Source: Microbacterium bovistercoris
Lineage (GTDB): Bacteria > Actinomycetota > Actinomycetes > Actinomycetales > Microbacteriaceae
Direction: 5' to 3'
Length of the DNA stretch: 64,000 nt
NCBI RefSeq assembly: GCF_003387575.1
Contig: NZ_QUAB01000041.1
Span: 111,308 to 175,307 of the forward strand
Shown: piece by piece, positions 46,387 through 55,341 of the stretch
Numbering within the stretch: position 1 is the stretch's first letter
Layout of the letters: the number at the start of each line of letters is the position of its first letter
The notes under the pieces: generated by a model
Told to the model about the DNA's origin: nothing
The model's input: the letters and a program-made list of their open reading frames with translations, nothing else
Database searches by the model: none
Translations under genes and position numbers: made by a program

Positions 46387-47394
46387 TTCCGTCGCCGAGT
46401 CCGATTCGCGCGCAGAGGCGGCGATGCGCGCGCCGTCGGCGGCCTTCTGCGCCTCCCGCACCCGCTTGCGCAGGTTCTTGTCGGTGATCTCGCGATCGCC
46501 GACGGCGCCCGGTGTCCACAATTCGACGTCCTCGTCCGAGAAGCTGGTCTTCGAGGCGCGGCGGCGGACCTCGGGCGGAATCGCCCCCGGCGCCAGCCTG
46601 CGCGCCGTGAGAAGGAAGCCGGTGTGCGCGACCATACGGTGATCGGGACGCACGGCGAGGCCCTCGACGTGCCATCCGCGCACCATGGTCTCGGAGGCCT
46701 CGGGGTCGGTGAACAGGCCGGTGGCGCGGATGTACTCCGCGACGCGGGAGAGCTGGGTGGCGGTGGCGATGTAGCAGATCACCACACCGCCGGGCGTGAG
46801 GGCGTCCGCGACGGCGTCCATGCAGTCCCAGGGCGCGAGCATGTCCAGGACCACGCGGTCCACGGTGCCCGCCTCGAACTCGGCGCCGAGCTGCTCGGCG
46901 AGATCGCCGACGACCACGCGCCAGGTGTCTGGGGTCTCACCGAAGAACGTCTCGACGTTCGCCATCGCGACTTCGGCGAAGTCCTCGCGGCGCTCGAACG
47001 AGGTGAGCGCTCCGTCCGAGCCGATCGCCCGCAGCAGCGCGAGCGACAGGGCACCCGAGCCGACGCCGGCCTCGACCACCGTCGCCCCCGGGAAGATGTC
47101 CGCCTGCATCACGATCTGCGCGGCATCCTTCGGATACACGATCGCCGCTCCGCGCGGCATCGACATCGCGAAGTCGCGCAGCAACGGCCGCAGCGCGAGA
47201 TAGTCGTGGCCCGAGCTGTTCGTGACGACGGACCCGTCCGGCAGCCCGACGAGATCGGCGTGACGGAGCACGCCGTGGTGGGTGTGCAATTCGCCGTCGG
47301 CACGCAGCGTGATCGTGTGCATGCGCCCCTTCGGGCCGGTCAGCTGCACCCGGTCACCCTCGCGGAACGGGCCGCTCGGCCGTGCCGCGGTCAT
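46384..47394 (-). CDS. trmI: tRNA (adenine-N1)-methyltransferase, TrmI family
   Basis: 336-aa SAM methyltransferase making m1A58 in tRNA. The N-terminal RNA-binding barrel has RVQLTGPKGRMHTITL, and the catalytic part has AIVYPKDAAQIVMQADI and VVEAGVGSGALSLALL (motif I, about residue 115). The C-terminal tail of about 60 residues is basic/acidic and non-conserved. It overlaps the HAD gene by 4 bases and belongs to the proteasome-neighbourhood set (pafBC, PAC2) of actinobacteria. Confidence 0.93.
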   Translation of the reverse strand: MTAARPSGPFREGDRVQLTGPKGRMHTITLRADGELHTHHGVLRHADLVGLPDGSVVTNSSGHDYLALRPLLRDFAMSMPRGAAIVYPKDAAQIVMQADIFPGATVVEAGVGSGALSLALLRAIGSDGALTSFERREDFAEVAMANVETFFGETPDTWRVVVGDLAEQLGAEFEAGTVDRVVLDMLAPWDCMDAVADALTPGGVVICYIATATQLSRVAEYIRATGLFTDPEASETMVRGWHVEGLAVRPDHRMVAHTGFLLTARRLAPGAIPPEVRRRASKTSFSDEDVELWTPGAVGDREITDKNLRKRVREAQKAADGARIAASARESDSATE

Positions 47395-48086
47395 CGGACG
47401 ACCTCCTTCGCGTGCTGCGCGTGCAGTGCGATCACATCGTCCGCGGTACGGCCCGCGAGCGTCTCCCAGAGCTCATGCGCACCGAGGCCGTCGAGCGGGA
47501 TCAGGTTGGGCACGCCGACGGTCACGGCGCCGGATGCCACGCCCGAGGCGACACCGGTGCGGGAGTCCTCGATCGCCACGGTGTCGGCGATGTCGACGCC
47601 CAGCAGCTCGGCCGCCCGCAGATAGGGCTCCGGATGCGGCTTCGGAAGCTCCACGTCGTCGCCGGCGACGACGAGGTCGAAGGCGTCGAAGTCGATCAGG
47701 TCGACGACGTCGGATGCCATCCGGCGAAGCGACATGGTGACCAGAGCGGTGCGGATGCCCGCCGCCCGAAGGTCGGCGAGCAGTTCGCGTGCGCCGGGTC
47801 GGAACGGCACGCCCTGCGTGCGGAGCGCCTCCAACACGCTGTCGGTCAGGCGGTCGACGATCTCCTGCGCCTCCAGGTCGACTCCCGCCGCCTGGAACAC
47901 TCTCGCGCTGTCGAGCAGCCCACTGCCGATCAGCTGCAGCGCCTGCTCGTGCGTCCAGGTTCCGCCGTAGGACTCGACGAGAACCGTCTCGGCGGCCATC
48001 CAGTACGGCTCGGTGTCGATCAGGGTGCCGTCCATGTCCCACAGGACGGCAGCGGGCCGGGTGGCGGCAGAGGGAGTGGTGCTCAC
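47391..48086 (-). CDS. HAD-superfamily phosphatase, beta-phosphoglucomutase-like
   Basis: 231-aa HAD (IA type). Motif I is LWDMDGTLIDTEP (about residue 16), motif II VTMSLRR, the LPKPHPEPY Lys motif III and AIEDSRTGVASGVASG motif IV. The cap domain is the helical type of PGM/phosphoglycolate enzymes. The substrate is unknown. GTG start at 48086. Coupled to trmI, and divergent from PAC2. Confidence 0.9.
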   Translation of the reverse strand: MSTTPSAATRPAAVLWDMDGTLIDTEPYWMAAETVLVESYGGTWTHEQALQLIGSGLLDSARVFQAAGVDLEAQEIVDRLTDSVLEALRTQGVPFRPGARELLADLRAAGIRTALVTMSLRRMASDVVDLIDFDAFDLVVAGDDVELPKPHPEPYLRAAELLGVDIADTVAIEDSRTGVASGVASGAVTVGVPNLIPLDGLGAHELWETLAGRTADDVIALHAQHAKEVVR

Positions 48087-48143
48087 TGCACCTATGGTAC
48101 CGGCGCCACGGCGCGCGCTCGCGCCGCCGTGCGCTCCGGCGAC

Positions 48144-48149
48144 TAGCCT
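48144..48149 (+). promoter_or_regulatory. Candidate -10 element (TAGCCT) for the PAC2 gene
   Basis: TAGCCT is followed by 6 bases and ATG at 48156, which supports that start over the in-frame GTG at 48153. Confidence 0.45.
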
Positions 48150-48155
48150 TGAGTG

Positions 48156-49001
48156 ATGGACGTCCTCGGCTCGCGCATCATCGTCGCCGCCTTCGACGGC
48201 TGGAACGACGCCGGCGAAGCCGCGACCGGCGCCCTCGCCACGCTCCGCGACAGCACCGAGTTCACCACGGTGCACAGCGCCGACCCCGAGCTGTACTTCG
48301 ACTACCAGTACACGAGGCCGGCGACTCGCATAGATGCGCAGGGCCGACGCGAGCTGACCTGGCCGGAGGCGACACTGTCGAGACCCGCAGTCGTGACCGG
48401 CTCCCCCGAGGTGTGGCTTCTGACCGGATCCGAACCGGCGCGCACCTGGCAGGCGTTCGCCTCCGAGTTCATCGATGTGGCACTGCGCGACGACGTCACC
48501 GGTTTCGTCACGCTCGGCGCCATGCTGTCCGACGTCCCGCACACCCGCCCGATCTCGGTGTTCGCCTCCAGCCAGAACGAGCAGGTGCGCGAGGCGCACG
48601 GCCTGGAGCGCTCGACCTACGAGGGCCCCGTCGGCATACTCAGCGTCCTGGAGCACTTCGCGGAGCGCGCCGGCATTCCGACGGCGAGTCTGTGGGCAAG
48701 CGTGCCGCACTACGTGGCATCCGCCGCGCCTTCTCCGAAGGCGACGCTCGCCCTGCTGGACCGGCTCGAAGAGCTCACGGCGATCGGCGTCCCGCGTGAG
48801 CACCTCCGCACCGAGGCCGCCGCCTGGGAGGCCTCGATCGACGCCGCGGCTGCGGACGATGACGACATGAGCGAGTACATCCGCCAGCTGGAGCGCACCC
48901 GGGACACCTGGGACTCCCCCGATGCTTCCGGCGACGCGATCGCGCAGGCGTTCGAACGCTACCTGCGCCGCCGGGGCGACGGTCCGGATCAGAAGCGCTG
49001 A
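48156..49001 (+). CDS. PAC2 family protein
   Basis: 281-aa protein of the proteasome-assembly-chaperone 2 fold, common in actinobacteria next to pafBC and trmI. Seen: IIVAAFDGWNDAGEAATGAL (about residues 8-27), FVTLGAMLSDVPHTRPISVF and GILSVLEHFAERAGIPTASL. The C-terminal helix ends in an acidic/basic tail. A bacterial role in proteasome-like function is suspected but unproven. Convergent with uppP. Confidence 0.88.
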   Translation: MDVLGSRIIVAAFDGWNDAGEAATGALATLRDSTEFTTVHSADPELYFDYQYTRPATRIDAQGRRELTWPEATLSRPAVVTGSPEVWLLTGSEPARTWQAFASEFIDVALRDDVTGFVTLGAMLSDVPHTRPISVFASSQNEQVREAHGLERSTYEGPVGILSVLEHFAERAGIPTASLWASVPHYVASAAPSPKATLALLDRLEELTAIGVPREHLRTEAAAWEASIDAAAADDDDMSEYIRQLERTRDTWDSPDASGDAIAQAFERYLRRRGDGPDQKR

Positions 49002-49020
49002 TGCGGACCGCCCGACCGCC

Positions 49021-49848
49021 TCAGCCCGAGATCACACCCGTCGCGAGCAGCACGATGAGCACACCGCCCAGCAGGATGCGGTAGATCACGAACGGCAGGA
49101 AGCTGCGCTTGGAGATCCAGTTCATGAAGAACGCGATCACGCCGAGGGCGACGACGAACGCGATGCCGGTGGCGGCGAGGGTCTCGGGCATCGTGAAGTA
49201 CTGGTCCGGAGCATCCCAGCTCTTGGCGAGCTGGAAGAAGCCGCTGCCGAACACTGCGGGGATCGCCAGCAGGAAGGCGTAGCGGGCGGCCGCGGCACGC
49301 TCGTAGCCGAGGAACAGGCCCATCGTGATCGTGCCGCCCGAGCGCGAGACGCCGGGGATCAGGGCGAGCGCCTGGGCGAAACCGTAGGCGACGCCGTCGG
49401 GGTAGGTCAGCTGGTTCAGCGAGCGGCGCTTCGCGCCGATGTGGTCGGCGATGCCGAGCAGGACGCCGAAGACGATCAGCATGATCGCCACGATCCACAG
49501 CGACCGGAGCACGGTCTCGATCTGGTCCTGGAACAGCAGGCCGAGCACCACGATCGGGATGCTGCCGATGATGATCAGCCAGCCCATCCGGGCATCCGGA
49601 TCGTTGCGCGGCAGGCGTCCGACCAGCGCGAGAGCCCAGCTCCTGATGATCCGCACGATGTCACGCCAGAAGAACACCACGACGGCCGCCTCCGTGCCGA
49701 TCTGCGTGATCGCGGTGAATGCCGCGCCGGGGTCCTCGCCCGAACCGAGCATGGTGCCCACGATGCGCAGGTGCGCGCTGGAGGAGATCGGCAGGAACTC
49801 GGTGAGTCCCTGGACGATGCCGAGAAGGAGTGCTTCGAGCAGGTGCAT
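49021..49848 (-). CDS. uppP: Undecaprenyl-diphosphatase
   Basis: 275-aa membrane enzyme recycling undecaprenyl pyrophosphate for cell-wall synthesis; also called BacA. Eight or so membrane helices; the catalytic motifs are [15 protein letters not shown] (about residue 14) and [10 protein letters not shown] (about residue 160). Overexpression of this family gives bacitracin resistance (family knowledge). It ends 19 bases from the PAC2 stop. Confidence 0.95.
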   Translation of the reverse strand: MHLLEALLLGIVQGLTEFLPISSSAHLRIVGTMLGSGEDPGAAFTAITQIGTEAAVVVFFWRDIVRIIRSWALALVGRLPRNDPDARMGWLIIIGSIPIVVLGLLFQDQIETVLRSLWIVAIMLIVFGVLLGIADHIGAKRRSLNQLTYPDGVAYGFAQALALIPGVSRSGGTITMGLFLGYERAAAARYAFLLAIPAVFGSGFFQLAKSWDAPDQYFTMPETLAATGIAFVVALGVIAFFMNWISKRSFLPFVIYRILLGGVLIVLLATGVISG

Positions 49849-49896
49849 GCACAGGTCTTTCGTGACAGAGCGATGCCGGCCGCGGCTACGGCCGGG

Positions 49897-51192
49897 TCAG
49901 CAGGTGCGGAAGAGGTCGGCCAGAACACGCTGACCGAAGCTCAGTGAGTCTACGGGTACGCGCTCATCGACTCCGTGGAACATCCCCGTGAAGTCGAGGT
50001 CGGCGGGCAGCAGCAGTGGAGCGAAGCCGTAGCCGGTGATGCCGATCGAGGCGAGCGCCTTGTTGTCGGTGCCGGCACCGAGCAGGTACGGGATCACGGG
50101 AACACCAGGGTCGTGCCGGCCGAGAGCGGCGACCATCGCGTCGACCAGGTCGCCGCAGAAAGGCGTCTCCATGCCGATGTCCCGGACCACGATCTCGATC
50201 TCGACGTCGTCGCCTACGATGTGCTGCAGCTCGGCGAGCACGTCGTCCTCGGTGCCCGGCAGGGTCCGCACATCGATCAATGCCTCTGCACGCTCGGGGA
50301 TCACATTGTGCTTGTACCCGGCCTGCAGCACCGTCGGATTCGCGGTGGTGCGGAAGGTCGACGCGAGGAACGCCTCGGCCGGGCCGGCTGCTGCGGCGAG
50401 AGCATCCGGATCATCGGCACTGCGGCCGGTGAGATCCGACAGCCCGGCCAGCAGAGCCTCGGTCGTCGGTGTGAGCCTGATCGGCCAGCGGGTGCGCCCG
50501 ATGGCGGCGACAGCCTCGGCGAGCCTCGTCAGAGCGTTCTCGGGATGCAGACGGCTGCCGTGTCCGGCACGGCCGCGAGCGACGAGCCGGATCCAGATCA
50601 GGGCCTTCTCCCCCACCTGCAGCAGGTAGGCCCGGCGGTCGTCGACGGTGATCGAGTAGCCGCCGACCTCGCTGATGGCCTCGGTGGCGCCGGCGAACCA
50701 CTCCGGGCGCTCCTTCACCACCAGCGCCGAGCCCTCGACGCCGCCGTTCTCCTCGTCTGCGAAGAACGCGAGGACGAGATCGCGCTCGGGCTGCTCGCCC
50801 GCGCGCAGCAGGTCGCCCACGGACGCCAGGATCATGGCGTCCATGTTCTTCATGTCGACGGCACCACGGCCCCAGAGCATCCCGTCACGGATCTCTCCGG
50901 CGAACGGGTCGACGCTCCAATCCTCGGCCACCGCCGGGACGACGTCGAGGTGCCCGTGCACGACCAGCGCCGGACGACTGCGATCCCGCCCCGGTACGCG
51001 TGCCATGACGTTGGTGCGGCGCGGGATCGGCTCGTAGTACTCGGTCTCGAGGCCCAGCGACTCGAGGTGGGCGCCGACGTACTCGGCCGCCTCACGCTCA
51101 CCGTTCGCCTTGCCCCCGCCCCAGTTGGACGTGTCGATGCGGATCAAGTCGCGCGCGATGCGTGCGACCTCGGGCAGCGGCGTTGAGGACAT
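49897..51192 (-). CDS. M20-family metallopeptidase
   Basis: 431-aa M20 di-zinc hydrolase (ArgE/DapE/CPDG2 group). The zinc motifs are LVVHGHLDVVP (about residue 80), WGRGAVDMKNMDAMIL and FADEENGGVEGS. The dimerisation lid domain comes between the two halves. It is probably a peptidase or amidohydrolase with unknown substrate. TAGCCT (51204-51199 on this strand) ends 6 bases before the ATG. Confidence 0.92.
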   Translation of the reverse strand: MSSTPLPEVARIARDLIRIDTSNWGGGKANGEREAAEYVGAHLESLGLETEYYEPIPRRTNVMARVPGRDRSRPALVVHGHLDVVPAVAEDWSVDPFAGEIRDGMLWGRGAVDMKNMDAMILASVGDLLRAGEQPERDLVLAFFADEENGGVEGSALVVKERPEWFAGATEAISEVGGYSITVDDRRAYLLQVGEKALIWIRLVARGRAGHGSRLHPENALTRLAEAVAAIGRTRWPIRLTPTTEALLAGLSDLTGRSADDPDALAAAAGPAEAFLASTFRTTANPTVLQAGYKHNVIPERAEALIDVRTLPGTEDDVLAELQHIVGDDVEIEIVVRDIGMETPFCGDLVDAMVAALGRHDPGVPVIPYLLGAGTDNKALASIGITGYGFAPLLLPADLDFTGMFHGVDERVPVDSLSFGQRVLADLFRTC

Positions 51193-51198
51193 GGATCA

Positions 51199-51204
51199 AG
51201 GCTA
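51199..51204 (-). promoter_or_regulatory. Candidate -10 element (TAGCCT) for the M20 peptidase gene
   Basis: TAGCCT then 6 bases then ATG at 51192, between the tRNA terminator and the gene. Confidence 0.45.
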
Positions 51205-51221
51205 TCGAACCAGGAAAACGA

Positions 51222-51254
51222 AGAAGGTCCCGGGTCTGCGACCCGGGACCTTCT
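51222..51254 (-). terminator. Terminator of tRNA-Leu(GAG)
   Basis: A 14-base perfect stem (51222-51235 with 51241-51254) around the loop CTGCG, on the minus strand followed by TCGTTTTCC. It lies 5 bases beyond the 3' end of the tRNA. Confidence 0.85.
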
Positions 51255-51259
51255 CATTG

Positions 51260-51344
51260 TGCGCGAGGGGGGACTTGAACCCCCACGCCCTTATCGGGCA
51301 CTAGCACCTCAAGCTAGCGCGTCTACCTATTCCGCCACCCGCGC
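51260..51344 (-). tRNA. tRNA-Leu, anticodon GAG
   Basis: Class II tRNA (85 nt) reading CUC/CUU. The acceptor arms GCGCGGG and CTCGCGC pair with one G-U, and the discriminator is A. The anticodon stem CTAGC/GCTAG encloses the loop TTGAGGT, with anticodon GAG at 51310-51308. A long variable arm and TTCAAGT T-loop follow. CCA is not encoded. Confidence 0.95.
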
Positions 51345-51546
51345 AAGGTGGTTTTTTCGGCTGTTCCCAACCGAAGATCGAGATTAGCACGTTCCTGGAG
51401 CGGGGACGAACCGGCGCTGCACCCCGGGCGCGCCTCCCGACACGGTCACCCTTCCGGGATGAACCTCTTCTGCCAGTGCGCCTCACTCCGGCAGGATGGG
51501 CCTGTACCGGCGAAGCACCGCCGGATCGGGACACGGGAGGGTTCGC

Positions 51547-52929
51547 ATGGCAGGCAACGACGAGCTGGAGGATCTGCGCCGTCGCGTCGCGGAGCTCGAG
51601 GCCGAGAACGACGGGCTGCGCTCGGATGCTCCTGCAACGAAGAAGCGCAGGAATCCGACCCGCAGCATCCTGTCGGCTGTCGCGCTCGTGCTCGCCATCC
51701 TGCTCGCCCCCGTGGCGGTCCTGGGGACCTGGGCACGCCTCGAGCTGGTCGACACCGACCGGTTCGTGGCCACGTTCGCTCCGCTCGCGGATAGCCCGGA
51801 GGTGCAGGCCTACGTCTCAGACCAGATCGTGACCGCCATCGACGAGAACGTCGACATCGACGGGATGGTCGCCGACCTGGCAGACGGGCTCAAGGGGCTG
51901 GATCTGCCGCCGCGCGCGCAGGACGCCATCGGGCTGCTCACAGCGCCCGCCGCGGACGGGATCCGCGGTCTGATCGCCTCCACCGTCGACAAGCTGGTGG
52001 CCTCCCCCGCGTTCGCCGACGTGTGGGAGCAGGCTCTGCGCCAGACCCATTCGCGGGCTGTCGCGATCATCCAGGGACAGGAGGGCACCGCCATCCAGCT
52101 CTCCGCCGACGGGACGCTGTCTCTCGAGCTCGATGTCGTGATCGAGAGCGTCAAGGAGCGGCTGATCGAGAACGGGTTCGGCTTCGCATCATCCATCCCG
52201 GTGATCCACAAGTCCATCCCCCTGGTCACGGCGGACGCGTTCGTGCTGGTGCGCACGGTCTACCAGGTCGCGATCGCAGCCGGGTACTGGCTGCCCTGGG
52301 TCGCACTCGCACTGGCTGCGGCCGGAATCGCGCTGGCGCGCAACCGTTCACGCGCCCTGCTGGCGACGGGCATCGGTCTGGTCGCGACGTTCCTGCTTCT
52401 CGGGGCCGGCCTCGGCGTCGGCAAGATGTTCTTCATGGGCACCGTCAGCCCGTCGATCATGCCCGCGGCGACGGCAGAGGTCCTCTTCGATCAGATCACC
52501 GAGATGATGCACTCGGTGATCGCTGCGCTGGTGCTCCTCTCGGCCTTCGTCGTGATCGGGGCATGGATCACCGGACGCTCGCGGCCTGCGAAGGCGCTGC
52601 GCACGTCCGGGAACGCCGCGTTCGCCAAGGCCCGGGAGAGCGCGGACCGCAGCGGCCTGAACACCAGGGGCTTCGGCGCCGCTCTGGATCGCTGGCGGCC
52701 CGCGATCATCGTGATCGTGATCGCCCTGGGCGTGTTCATCCTGTTCATGACGCGCCCAGTCAGCGTCGGATCCGTGGTCTGGACCGTCGTCGGCATCCTG
52801 GTGGCACTGCTGCTCCTCGAGGTCCTGCGTCGTCCGGCCGGGAGCGCGCCCGTCGTCGAAGCGGCGGAAGCGGATGCCGCTGAGCAGCAGCCCGTCGAGG
52901 TCGCACAGGAAGAGGGCGCCGTGCGGTGA
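51547..52929 (+). CDS. Hypothetical membrane protein, 460 aa
   Basis: Not assigned to a known function. The N-terminus has a coiled coil of about 30 residues (DELEDLRRRVAELEAENDGL), then a first membrane helix (about 60-85), a soluble extracellular region of roughly 150 residues, and several further helices (about 245-275, 290-320, 340-360, 400-450). GNAAFAKARESADRSG lies in a cytoplasmic loop. A strong ribosome site (GGGAGG) precedes the ATG at 51547. It is the first gene of a four-gene overlapping operon with GAP, SulP and LuxR genes. Confidence 0.8.
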   Translation: MAGNDELEDLRRRVAELEAENDGLRSDAPATKKRRNPTRSILSAVALVLAILLAPVAVLGTWARLELVDTDRFVATFAPLADSPEVQAYVSDQIVTAIDENVDIDGMVADLADGLKGLDLPPRAQDAIGLLTAPAADGIRGLIASTVDKLVASPAFADVWEQALRQTHSRAVAIIQGQEGTAIQLSADGTLSLELDVVIESVKERLIENGFGFASSIPVIHKSIPLVTADAFVLVRTVYQVAIAAGYWLPWVALALAAAGIALARNRSRALLATGIGLVATFLLLGAGLGVGKMFFMGTVSPSIMPAATAEVLFDQITEMMHSVIAALVLLSAFVVIGAWITGRSRPAKALRTSGNAAFAKARESADRSGLNTRGFGAALDRWRPAIIVIVIALGVFILFMTRPVSVGSVVWTVVGILVALLLLEVLRRPAGSAPVVEAAEADAAEQQPVEVAQEEGAVR

Positions 52930-53648
52930 TCAGCGTCATCTGGCAGCTGCTGCCGATCGCCCTCGGTGTGATGGTCAGCCCCATCTCCGTGATGGCGCTG
53001 CTCGGCATCCTGGTGTCGACGCATGCTCGCCGGAACGGCACCGCCTTCGCGGTCGGCTGGGTGCTCGCGACCGGTGGCAGCCTGATGCTGTGGACGCTGC
53101 TGCTCACCTGGCTCGGGATCGGCGACGGCTACGGTTACGCCGGCGGGCTCACCGGCACCGTGCTGCACCTGCTGATCGGACTGCTCTGCATCGCGGCCGC
53201 GGTCTGGACCTACCGCCGCTCGCACGACATCGTGATGCGGATGGGGACCGCAGAGACCCCGGATGAGCTGGCCGCCGCGACACCGCAGCTGCCGGGTCTG
53301 CTGCGCGACGTCGACCACTACAGTGTTCCGCGGTCCTTCGTGCTCGGCATCACCGTCTTCGTGCTCAATCCCGTGAACATGTCTCTCCTGATCGCGACGG
53401 CACTCAGCCTGATCGATGCCGACATCTCCGAGCAGAGCGCGCGGGCGATCGCTGCGGGCTTCGTGGTCGCCGCCGCTCTGCCTGTGATCACCCCGGTGCT
53501 GGTGCTGTGGGTGCGCGGCGCGGACGCCCCCTTCGTGGGCCGGATGCGCACCTGGGTGATGAACAACAACGGGTACATCAGTGCGGGGCTGCTTCTGCTG
53601 ATCGGCTTCCTGCAGCTCACCCGCGCCCTGGAAGGAGTCCTCGCGTGA
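52926..53648 (+). CDS. GAP family protein (Sap-like membrane protein)
   Basis: 240-aa membrane protein with about six helices. LLPIALGVMVSPISVMALLG opens the protein and VLGITVFVLNPVNMSLLIAT marks the second half, the pattern of the GAP/Sap (sulfolipid-addressing) family, a LysE-like transporter group. The cargo is unknown. GTG start overlaps the previous stop (GTGA), and its stop overlaps the SulP GTG. Confidence 0.82.
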   Translation: MISVIWQLLPIALGVMVSPISVMALLGILVSTHARRNGTAFAVGWVLATGGSLMLWTLLLTWLGIGDGYGYAGGLTGTVLHLLIGLLCIAAAVWTYRRSHDIVMRMGTAETPDELAAATPQLPGLLRDVDHYSVPRSFVLGITVFVLNPVNMSLLIATALSLIDADISEQSARAIAAGFVVAAALPVITPVLVLWVRGADAPFVGRMRTWVMNNNGYISAGLLLLIGFLQLTRALEGVLA

Positions 53649-55330
53649 GCATCCGATCCGAACTCCGCCGGTGGACGGCGCGCTTCGGCGACCGCAGCAC
53701 GGTCGGCGGCGACATCCGCGCGGGTGTCGCACTCGGCGTCGAGAGCGTTCCCGACGGGCTGGCGGCGGGCGTGCTCGCGGGGGTCAGCCCGCTCTACGGC
53801 CTCTACGGCTACATGCTCGGCACCCTGGGGGGCGCTCTCACCACCGGTTCGGTGTTCATGACGGTGCAGGCCACCGGTGCGATGGCGGTGATCATCAGCG
53901 ACGTGCCCGAGGTCCGGGGCGACGACGGCGCGGGAGCGATGGCGATGCTCACCCTGATCGCCGGCGTGGTCATGCTCGGCCTCGGGATCGCGCGGCTCGG
54001 CAGCCTGGTGCGCTTCATCCCCACCGCGGTGCTGATCGGCTTCGTCAACGCCGTCGCCATCAACATCATCCTGGGACAGCTCGACAACATCACCGGTTAC
54101 GACAGCGACGGCGCGAACCGGATCATGAAGCTCTTCGACACCGTCCTGTCGGTGCCTCAGTTCAGCTGGCCGACGGTGCTGGTCGGGATGATCACGATCG
54201 CGCTGATCCTGCTGCTGGAGCGCACCCCGCTGGGCGCGCTCGGCATGGTCGTCGCGGTGGTCGCCGGATCGCTGATCGCGCTGGTCCTGCCCGATGACAG
54301 CGTCGCGACGATCGGCGACATCGCCGAGGTGACGCGCTCGCTGCCGATGCCGGTGATGCCCGATCTCAGTCTGATCGGCGCACTGATCGTCCCCGGCATC
54401 TCGATCGCCCTGGTCGGTCTCGTGCAGGGCGCCGCGATCTCCGGCGCCATTCCGAATCCGGACGGCAAGTACCCCGACGCATCCGCCGATTTCCGTGGCC
54501 AGGGCATCGCGAACATCGCCTCGGGCCTGCTCCGCGGCATGCCGGTCGGCGGATCGATGTCGGCGACGTCGCTGGTCCGCGCCGCCGGCGCGAGGACCGC
54601 CCTGGCGAACCTCATCGCCGGGGTCGTGATGATCATCACCCTGCTCGCCTTCGGACCGCTCATCGAATACATCGCGATGCCCGCGCTCGCCGGCCTGCTG
54701 ATCCTGGTCGGCGTGCGCACCCTGAAGATCCACCAGGTGATGCTGGTGCTGCGAACAGGACCCACACAGGCGGCGGTGTTCGCCGTCACCTTCGTGCTGA
54801 CCCTGCTGATCCCGCTGCAGTACGCCGTGCTCGCCGGCGTCGGGCTCTCGATCGTGCTGCACATCGCCCGCCAGTCCAATCGCGTGCGCATCGTGCGGTG
54901 GCAGTTCGACGATCCCGGCGGGCACCCGCTCGAAGTCTCCCCGCCCGCGGTCGTGCCGCACGACGAGGTCGTCATCCTCTCGCCCTACGGCAGCCTCTTC
55001 TTCGCCTCGGCGCAGTCCTTCCGGGCTCAGCTGCCCACGCCGACCGCAGACTCCGCCGGCGCCACCGTGATCATCCGGCTGCGCGGCTCCGAAGAGCTGG
55101 GCGTGACATTCCTCACCATGGTGCGGGACTATGCCGACGAGCTCTCGGCTCGGGACGCCACGCTGATGCTCGTCGGTGTCGGCGAACGGCTGCAGGATCA
55201 GCTGGACGCCACCGGCGTCGGTGCGCGCATCGGCGGCGGCAACATCATCCCGGTGCGTCCGAGGGTCGGCGACTCTCTCGCCGAGGCGCTGGCGATCGTC
55301 GCGTCGAGGAAGAACGACGGCGGCCGATAA
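53645..55330 (+). CDS. SulP family inorganic anion transporter with STAS domain
   Basis: 561-aa permease. VALGVESVPDGLAAGVLAGV at the N-terminus is the SulP signature region; about 10-12 membrane helices follow, with GSMSATSLVRAAGARTALAN. The C-terminal STAS domain (about 430-550) has GSLFFASAQSFRAQLPTPTA and VIIRLRGSEELGVTFL. Substrates of the family are sulfate, bicarbonate or dicarboxylates. GTG start inside the GAP stop. Confidence 0.9.
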   Translation: MSIRSELRRWTARFGDRSTVGGDIRAGVALGVESVPDGLAAGVLAGVSPLYGLYGYMLGTLGGALTTGSVFMTVQATGAMAVIISDVPEVRGDDGAGAMAMLTLIAGVVMLGLGIARLGSLVRFIPTAVLIGFVNAVAINIILGQLDNITGYDSDGANRIMKLFDTVLSVPQFSWPTVLVGMITIALILLLERTPLGALGMVVAVVAGSLIALVLPDDSVATIGDIAEVTRSLPMPVMPDLSLIGALIVPGISIALVGLVQGAAISGAIPNPDGKYPDASADFRGQGIANIASGLLRGMPVGGSMSATSLVRAAGARTALANLIAGVVMIITLLAFGPLIEYIAMPALAGLLILVGVRTLKIHQVMLVLRTGPTQAAVFAVTFVLTLLIPLQYAVLAGVGLSIVLHIARQSNRVRIVRWQFDDPGGHPLEVSPPAVVPHDEVVILSPYGSLFFASAQSFRAQLPTPTADSAGATVIIRLRGSEELGVTFLTMVRDYADELSARDATLMLVGVGERLQDQLDATGVGARIGGGNIIPVRPRVGDSLAEALAIVASRKNDGGR

Positions 55331-55341
55331 AATCGGGGACG